A DNA stretch of 20,203 nt from an uncultured Lachnospiraceae bacterium (GTDB lineage Bacteria; Bacillota_A; Clostridia; Lachnospirales; Lachnospiraceae). This document shows, one piece after another, positions 15,269-20,203 of this stretch. The first letter of the stretch is position 1. Each line of letters opens with the position of its first letter. The stretch is taken from NCBI GenBank assembly GCA_910585355.1, contig CAJUDN010000008.1, positions 5,668 to 25,870 of the forward strand, read 5' to 3'. Both the position numbers and the translations under genes were made by a program. The notes beneath the pieces were generated by a model. That model saw only the letters and a list, made by a program, of their open reading frames with translations. It ran no database searches and was not told the DNA's origin.

Positions 15269-15691
15269 CTAACTGGTATAAGATTCCAGATAACTGAAAA
15301 TTTCCGTCATCGTAGCAAACCAGATTCCCTCCATAAGGCGTTCCTGCTCCGACACAGGAAAATCCGTCAGGGGCATATGGGTAAACATGTTTACGGTTTC
15401 TTTATCGCTGTCATATACAATCAAATACCCCTCTTCCGCCACAAGACAAAAATTGTCCTCTTCCACTTTCGGCACAACTTCCTCCTGGTTAAGCACCACA
15501 TGGACCGGGTTCTCCGTTTCAGCCTCCGTTTCGGCCTGGCTTTCCGCGAACACAGGCTGCTCCACCGACTCCGTCATCTGTACCTGGGTAGCCTCTTCTG
15601 TTTCCACAGTATTGGTGAGAAAAAAAAGCGTCACCAGGCAGCCTGTGGTAAGACATAAAAAGAAAAGAAAGCAGGATACATATTTTTTCAT
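15269..15691 (-). CDS. Membrane-anchored protein with BofC-like C-terminal region
   Basis: This 140-aa protein has one N-terminal hydrophobic segment (about 5-26), probably a signal anchor, since T-T-G-C is a poor lipobox. A Glu/Thr-rich linker (about 28-65) follows, then a C-terminal region (about 80-140) reading Y-L-I-V-Y-D, a T-H-M-P-L-T-D-F-P segment and a closing S-Y-L-E-S-Y-T-S. Small proteins of this shape are common in Lachnospiraceae, and the C-terminal region resembles that of BofC, a forespore protein controlling sigma-K signalling in Bacillus. The role here is unknown. AAAGGAGGG lies 8 bases before the ATG at 15691. An upstream ATG at 15745 lies in the decayed traX sequence and is rejected. 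Confidence 0.75.
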   Translation of the reverse strand: MKKYVSCFLFFLCLTTGCLVTLFFLTNTVETEEATQVQMTESVEQPVFAESQAETEAETENPVHVVLNQEEVVPKVEEDNFCLVAEEGYLIVYDSDKETVNMFTHMPLTDFPVSEQERLMEGIWFATMTEIFSYLESYTS

Positions 15692-15729
15692 GGGAAAATC
15701 CCTCCTTTGGAAACAGTATCTGCTTTCTT

Positions 15730-15986
15730 TCACGATTTTAAACATTTTTCTAAAAAAAGAGCCAATAACTGCAAATACTGACGCTGCGTGTTATTGGCTG
15801 TGCGTCTGCAAAACGACGGCGTAATGGTGCCGCGGATAGTGCTGACTAAAAAAATAAACTGGTATCCCCATAAATACAGAGACGAAGTGCTCCCAGTTCA
15901 GCCGGAAAACCGGGATAAATCAAATCGCATACATGGTCTATCGTCATAGCAATCATCGCAATCAATTTTAAATGATATGTTACCTT
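15730..15986 (-). pseudogene. Decayed TraX-family gene fragment
   Basis: In the minus frame from 15986, 46 codons read K-V-T-Y-H-L-K-L-I-A-M-I-A-M-T-I-D-H-V and onwards to a TAG at 15848-15846. L-K-L-I-A-M-x-x-M-x-I-D-H is the hallmark N-terminus of TraX-family membrane proteins (F-pilin acetylation protein family, PF05857), followed by the expected F-P and L-R positions. A one-base shift near 15866 opens a second frame to 15730 that resembles the next TraX segment (R-R-T-x-N..R-Q-Y-L-Q-L-L-A-L-F-L). The rest of a normal TraX (over 200 aa) is missing. There is no clear own start; the frame begins right at the flippase stop codon. I infer a dead, 3'-truncated gene. Confidence 0.62.
15752..15799 (-). 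terminator. Intrinsic terminator downstream of the flippase operon
   Basis: AGCCAATAAC (15760-15769) and GTTATTGGCT (15790-15799) form a perfect 10-bp stem with a 20-base loop. On the minus strand it is followed by C and seven T residues (15758-15752). This is a typical Rho-independent layout and would end transcripts arriving from the phoH-ybeY-DUF3048-flippase genes. It lies inside the decayed traX sequence. Confidence 0.75.
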
Positions 15987-15988
15987 TT

Positions 15989-17686
15989 TTACATCAGGCG
16001 CATTTTCCTGAGGAATACCAGAAGTCTTGTGCCGCCCGGCATTTCATAAAGCTCACTTTCGCTCAGGCAGCCAAATTTTATAAGCAGCACGCCGTACACC
16101 GAAATGGCCGCGATAATGGCCCCCACAGTGCATACGGCATTGCTTTTTACGCCCAGATGAATCAGGTTGTACACGCCGAAAGCGCAGGCTCCCATGACGG
16201 CGGAAGCCAGAAGGGGCAGAAAGATGGTCCTTTTAATCTCCTGACGGTAGCGCAGCAGCTTACGAATGGAACGGTGATTTAACCAGCACATAAACAGGGC
16301 AAATAAAATATTGGCATACACCATGCTGAAAATTCCCAGATCAAAAACCAGAGCCATCACCTCCAGGGCCGCAAGATGAAGGACCAGAGAAATCAGAGCA
16401 TGGATAATGGGAAGGTGCATCTTGTCCACTCCCTGCAAAATGGCATTGGTCACCGTAGATACAGAATAAAATACCACAGCTATGGAGCCGTAAAGAGTCA
16501 TGCGGATGGCCAGAGCGTTATCGCCGGAAAATAAAAGATTGTTGACCGGGCCTGCCAGAACCGTAAGTCCCACCGCCGAAGGAATGGCGATGAGAAGGGA
16601 AAATCGGATGGCGGCCGCCACCTTAGCCCGTACCATCCTTTTGTCCCCAAGGGCGACCGCCCTGGAAACCGAAGGAATCAGGGACGAGGAAAGGGCATTG
16701 GAGACGGCCATGGGAACGTTGATTAACAGATGATATTTTCCTGTGTACACCCCCCACTGGGAGACAAATTCCGCGTCCATTCCCTTGGCAGCAAAATTAT
16801 AAGCAAGGATTCCGTTATCCATGACACTGTTCACATTGTAAATGGCAGAACTCACCACCACAGGAATCACTGTAAAAAACAGGGCTTTTGTGATCTCTCC
16901 ATAACCTGCCAAGGTACCGGACCGGTCTCTTTTTACCTGCCTCCTGATCTGCTTTTTATAGAGGACAAACACAAACAGTAAAAATGCGAGAGCCGTAAAC
17001 GCACCGGCTCCTGTTCCGATGGTTCCTCCCGCTGCTCCCCAGGCGTTTGCGTAACCCGAGCCGCCCTCGCCCTTTAAGGCCTCCACCTTAAGGGCTTCAT
17101 GAAACAGAATGCTTCCCGCCGCCACGCTGACAATGGCGTTTATGATCTGCTCAAGTACCTGCGAGAAGGCCGTTGGCACCATAGTTCCCCTGCCCTGATA
17201 ATAGCCGCGGAACACGCCGAGATAAGCCATAATCCACACCGTCGGAGCCAGCGTTTTTAATGCAAAAGCAGCGTAAGGCATGAAAAAGATTTTTGCAGCA
17301 AAAAAATCAGCCCCAAACCAGATCACAAAAGCCGCGATTCCTCCTACCACTGTGGCATAGGCAAGAGACACCCTTAAAATCCGGACAGTGGTCCGGTACT
17401 GCTTATTGGCAAGTCTTATGGAAACCATTTTGGAAACCGCTAACGGCAGGCTGTACGAAGACAGCAAAAGAGCAATGTTATAGACATTGAATGCCGTTCC
17501 ATAATATCCCATTCCCTCGTCGCCAATAATGTTGATCATCGGGATCCTGTATGCGATCCCGATGATTCTGACCACAATGGAAGCAATGGCTAAAATACTG
17601 CCCTGCACCACAAAATCCGATCCCCTTTTCGGCCGTCTCCCCGCCGCAGCAGCAGGCTTTCCTCTGCTTCTTCCTTTACTTTCCAT
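15989..17686 (-). CDS. MurJ/SpoVB-type oligosaccharide (lipid II-like) flippase
   Basis: This 565-aa polytopic membrane protein belongs to the MOP superfamily, close to SpoVB/MurJ-type polysaccharide flippases. After a basic N-terminus (about 1-24, R-R-P-K-R), the pattern suggests about 14 hydrophobic segments. The first contains S-I-V-V-R-I-I-G-I-A-Y-R-I-P and is followed by G-D-E-G-M-G-Y-Y, a family hallmark. F-R-G-Y-Y-Q-G-R-G-T-M-V-P-T-A lies near 160-175. Such proteins move undecaprenyl-linked sugars across the membrane for peptidoglycan or capsule. Which substrate cannot be told here; no capsule locus is nearby. The start overlaps the end of the DUF3048 gene by 11 bases, implying coupled translation. 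Confidence 0.9.
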   Translation of the reverse strand: MESKGRSRGKPAAAAGRRPKRGSDFVVQGSILAIASIVVRIIGIAYRIPMINIIGDEGMGYYGTAFNVYNIALLLSSYSLPLAVSKMVSIRLANKQYRTTVRILRVSLAYATVVGGIAAFVIWFGADFFAAKIFFMPYAAFALKTLAPTVWIMAYLGVFRGYYQGRGTMVPTAFSQVLEQIINAIVSVAAGSILFHEALKVEALKGEGGSGYANAWGAAGGTIGTGAGAFTALAFLLFVFVLYKKQIRRQVKRDRSGTLAGYGEITKALFFTVIPVVVSSAIYNVNSVMDNGILAYNFAAKGMDAEFVSQWGVYTGKYHLLINVPMAVSNALSSSLIPSVSRAVALGDKRMVRAKVAAAIRFSLLIAIPSAVGLTVLAGPVNNLLFSGDNALAIRMTLYGSIAVVFYSVSTVTNAILQGVDKMHLPIIHALISLVLHLAALEVMALVFDLGIFSMVYANILFALFMCWLNHRSIRKLLRYRQEIKRTIFLPLLASAVMGACAFGVYNLIHLGVKSNAVCTVGAIIAAISVYGVLLIKFGCLSESELYEMPGGTRLLVFLRKMRLM

Positions 17687-18812
17687 AAATCTCCGCCTTG
17701 TTGTACTTATCTGCGCCGATAATGCAGATCCATGTCTTTCCCTTATTCAGGGTAATTTCATTTCCATCCATGTCATAATAGCGGGTCACACCAAACTCCC
17801 CGTCCTTATCCCAGGTAATCTTCTGGTATTTTCCATTGGTGAAATACCGTCCCTCGTGGCCGGTGTGAACGTTGATATTTAAATATTGGGTGGTGGCATA
17901 ATGTCCCCACTCCACATACTGGAAAATCACATTTTTCACTGCGATGGCTCCTTCATTTCCCTTATGGACGTCTCCGTACTGGAATCTGTGGTACAGGCCG
18001 TCGCTTTCCTGATACTCAAACCAGGGTTTGTTGATGGCGTAGGCGCCGGGAACCACCTTATAGGCGTCCTCCCCGTCAGGAATGATCTGTTCGCTGCCCC
18101 TGGCAAACTTAAAATGCCCGTCATAAGATTCGTCGTACTCCGTCCTGTATTTCAAAGTCTCCATGGCCTTTGCAATCCGGCTTCCGCTGGTGTAGGCGTT
18201 ATGAGGCGCCTTTTTATCCGAGGAGCGGTAAAAGGCCGTGGAGCCGATCCCATCAATTCCATTTATGTTGTCCACATTTTTTAAATAGGGCTCTGCAAAG
18301 GTGCTCTGGCCAAAATGTGCATAAACGGCGTCAAACTCCCTTGCAAAGTATGTATAGTACGTCCTGCAGCTTCTCACGGAGCCAATTCTCTCTAAGTCGT
18401 CATAATCCTCAATGAGAGCCATATACCGGTTCATATCCCCCTCCACCGGGGCTTCATACACCACCGCGGCCCGGTTAATTCCATACTGGGGCAGAGAGGC
18501 TTTATCGTTACTCATCATAACGGCCAGGGGCCTCCGGTTTCCCTGTTTCACATCCACCATTTCACCGGTTAAATAGCTCTGAATTTTTCCATCCACCTCA
18601 ACCCTCTCTTCGGGTTCTGTCTCGGCCTCCGATTCCTTTTTCCCTTCCGTCTCCAGCACAACCTCCTGTCTTGAAGGCTCTGCTTCTGTCTCCCCGGGAA
18701 CGGCCGCCGTGGTCACTGACGCCTCCTCGTATTTCTTTCCGCATCCCGCAAGGAAAAGCCCAAACAGGAGCACAGCCATGACAATCCACAGCTTCCCGCC
18801 TCTTTTTTTCAT
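17676..18812 (-). CDS. DUF3048 (YerB-like) lipoprotein
   Basis: This 378-aa protein is an exported lipoprotein. Residues 1-23 form a signal sequence with lipobox L-A-G-C, placing lipidated Cys24 at the mature N-terminus, followed by an acidic Glu/Thr-rich linker (about 30-72). The rest is the DUF3048 region typified by Bacillus YerB: R-P-L-A-V-M-M-S-N-D near 93, G-I-x-x-A-x-V-V-Y-E-A-P-V-E-G near 111, R-I-G-S-V-R-S-C-R near 141, and a C-terminal Y-x-K-I-T-W-x-K-D..Y-Y-D segment. The molecular role of the family is not established; outer-face envelope action is inferred. Its ATG overlaps the ybeY stop (4 bases) and its end overlaps the flippase gene. Confidence 0.92.
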   Translation of the reverse strand: MKKRGGKLWIVMAVLLFGLFLAGCGKKYEEASVTTAAVPGETEAEPSRQEVVLETEGKKESEAETEPEERVEVDGKIQSYLTGEMVDVKQGNRRPLAVMMSNDKASLPQYGINRAAVVYEAPVEGDMNRYMALIEDYDDLERIGSVRSCRTYYTYFAREFDAVYAHFGQSTFAEPYLKNVDNINGIDGIGSTAFYRSSDKKAPHNAYTSGSRIAKAMETLKYRTEYDESYDGHFKFARGSEQIIPDGEDAYKVVPGAYAINKPWFEYQESDGLYHRFQYGDVHKGNEGAIAVKNVIFQYVEWGHYATTQYLNINVHTGHEGRYFTNGKYQKITWDKDGEFGVTRYYDMDGNEITLNKGKTWICIIGADKYNKAEIYGK

Positions 18813-19306
18813 CTCCTGTACCCCTTTCGTTCCAGTATTTCCCGCTGCATATCTTCCATCCGCAGCCGTTCCTCTTCTTCCATATGGTCATAGCCGCTTA
18901 AATGGAGCATACTGTGCGCCACTAAAAAAGCCAGCTCTCTGGTCTCAGAATGTCCGTATTTTAAAGCCTGTTCCTTCACCTTTTCAACGGAGATCACAAT
19001 ATCCCCCAGCATCAGCTCTCCCGTATCTGGATTAAAATATTCCTCCGGTGTCTCCTCTAACCCGGAAAAGTCACCCGGGGTCTCAAAGTCGCACATGGGG
19101 AAGGAAAGCACGTCCGTAGGGCTGTCGATCTGACGCATGTCCAAATTAATCTGGCGGATGCCCTGATTATCCGTCAAGAGTACATTGACTTCCGCGTCAT
19201 AAGGGCATTCCACATAATCCAGAGACTCTTCCACCACCTGGTCAATGATATCCTCATACGGCAGGCTGAGGGTTTCTTCCGTTTCGTATTCAATGGTAAT
19301 TGTCAT
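18809..19306 (-). CDS. ybeY: Endoribonuclease YbeY, rRNA maturation factor
   Basis: YbeY is a zinc-dependent endoribonuclease involved in 16S rRNA 3'-end maturation and ribosome quality control. The 165-aa protein has a full H-x-x-x-H-x-x-x-x-x-H metal site, H-S-M-L-H-L-S-G-Y-D-H, giving His131, His135 and His141. It also has the family segment D-S-P-T-D-V-L-S-F-P (61-70) and the G-D-I-V-I-S motif (101-106). Its start lies 17 bases inside the end of phoH, with AAGGA about 9 bases before the ATG. The phoH-ybeY pairing is conserved across bacteria. Confidence 0.97.
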   Translation of the reverse strand: MTITIEYETEETLSLPYEDIIDQVVEESLDYVECPYDAEVNVLLTDNQGIRQINLDMRQIDSPTDVLSFPMCDFETPGDFSGLEETPEEYFNPDTGELMLGDIVISVEKVKEQALKYGHSETRELAFLVAHSMLHLSGYDHMEEEERLRMEDMQREILERKGYRR

Positions 19307-20203
19307 GCTTTTTATCCTTCCCGGCCGGCCTGTCCGTCTTTTTTATCCCTTTGGCGCGCGCCTCGTAATCATCATATGCCTTAACAATCTTCTGCACCAG
19401 CGGATGGCGCACCACATCGTCACTGGAAAAATAACAGATGCCGATATCGTCAATTCCCTTTAAAATCTTAAGGGCCGTATCCAGGCCGGACACCGTCCCA
19501 TAGGGCAGGTCCTTCTGAGACTGGTCCCCGGTAATGATCACCTTGGAACCAAAGCCGATTCTTGTTAAAAACATCTTCATCTGAGCCTGGGTGGTATTCT
19601 GTGCCTCGTCCAGGATGATGAAGGCATTGTCCAGAGTCCGTCCTCTCATATAAGCTAACGGCGCCACCTCGATCAGTCCTTTTTCGGAATTGTGAAGATA
19701 ACTTTCCGCTCCCATAATCTGATAGAGAGCATCATAAAGAGGACGCAGATACGGATCAATTTTGCTTTGAAGATCTCCCGGAAGAAATCCCAGCTTTTCC
19801 CCTGCCTCAATGGCGGGCCGGGTGAGAATGATCCGGTTCACTTCCCCGTTCTTAAAGGCCTGGATTGCCATGGACATGCCAAGGTAAGTCTTTCCCGTCC
19901 CCGCAGGCCCCACTCCAAATACGATCATTTTTTTTCGAATCAGGTCAATATAGGTCTTCTGCCCCAGAGTTTTGGGCTTCACCGGCTTTCCGTTTATGGT
20001 GTGGCAGATTATATCCCTGTCGATCTCCAAAAGCTCCTCATCCTTCCCGTCAAAGGAAAGAGCCAGGGCATAGTCCACATTCTGTTCCCCGATCTCCTCC
20101 CCCCGTCTGGAAAGCTCAATCAGCGTTGAAAATACGCTTTTGGCTTTTTTCACGGCATGGTCCGGGCCGATGATCTTGATTTCCCCGTCACGGGCCACCG
20201 TGG
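19290..20203 (-). CDS. phoH: PhoH-family ATPase (5' end outside the window)
   Basis: PhoH/YbeZ proteins are P-loop ATPases, many with predicted RNA-helicase-like activity, usually encoded beside ybeY. The visible part is just over 300 residues. Counting from the GTG at 20198, Walker A is G-P-A-G-T-G-K-T (97-104), the Walker B-like motif is F-I-I-L-D-E-A-Q-N (193-201), and the I-T-G-D-Q-S-Q motif lies near 222. That GTG is not the true start: family proteins carry about 25-40 more residues and the frame stays open to the window edge. The stop overlaps ybeY by 17 bases. It is the first visible gene of the phoH-ybeY-DUF3048-flippase unit; the promoter lies outside. Confidence 0.96.
   Translation of the reverse strand, partial: TVARDGEIKIIGPDHAVKKAKSVFSTLIELSRRGEEIGEQNVDYALALSFDGKDEELLEIDRDIICHTINGKPVKPKTLGQKTYIDLIRKKMIVFGVGPAGTGKTYLGMSMAIQAFKNGEVNRIILTRPAIEAGEKLGFLPGDLQSKIDPYLRPLYDALYQIMGAESYLHNSEKGLIEVAPLAYMRGRTLDNAFIILDEAQNTTQAQMKMFLTRIGFGSKVIITGDQSQKDLPYGTVSGLDTALKILKGIDDIGICYFSSDDVVRHPLVQKIVKAYDDYEARAKGIKKTDRPAGKDKKHDNYH

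Overview
The window looks like a chromosomal contig from a Gram-positive, low- to mid-GC Clostridia species, most likely of the family Lachnospiraceae. This is inferred from the MiaB N-terminal extension, choline-binding-type wall repeats, a ChW-type domain, DUF896 and DUF3048 proteins, a BaiN-like flavoprotein, and strong AGGAGG ribosome sites. No RNA genes, CRISPR arrays, prophage or intact insertion sequences were seen. All genes but one read on the minus strand. The first 13 bases match the end of the Illumina adapter, so base 1 is probably a contig end rather than genome sequence.

Layout, in minus-strand transcription order from the right edge. (a) 20203-15989: phoH (5' cut by the window), ybeY, a DUF3048 lipoprotein and a MurJ/SpoVB-type flippase. 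They overlap by 4-17 bases and look like one operon. (b) 15986-15730: a decayed TraX-family gene, with a terminator-like hairpin inside it. (c) 15691-15269: a small membrane-anchored protein with a BofC-like C-terminal region. (d) 15265-8944: a clear promoter, then a BaiN/HI0933-type flavoprotein, a second FAD-dependent oxidoreductase, proB, a DUF896 protein, a 5-formyl-THF cyclo-ligase-like protein and proA, closed by a strong terminator. An in-frame array of 15-bp repeats fills the gap before the cyclo-ligase. (e) 8914-7979, plus strand: a PD-(D/E)XK nuclease of the Rpn/transposase-like group whose start codon appears to be lost. (f) 7978-7355: a 624-base gene-free stretch with two long perfect palindromes sharing one 18-bp core in opposite orientation, and the promoter of the next gene. 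(g) 7354-4715: a large secreted wall-bound protein with InlB-like and choline-binding-type repeats, then a terminator-like hairpin region. (h) 4536-1: a consensus promoter, a decayed partial copy of the miaB 5' end, then miaB, a secreted L,D-transpeptidase and mutS (3' end missing), separated by only 14 bases each.

Functionally, the window holds proline synthesis from glutamate (proB and proA only; no proC seen), tRNA modification, mismatch repair, rRNA maturation and cell-envelope functions. The least ordinary parts are the intergenic signals: the paired palindromes, the ribosome-site-like repeat array, and the miaB and traX remnants.
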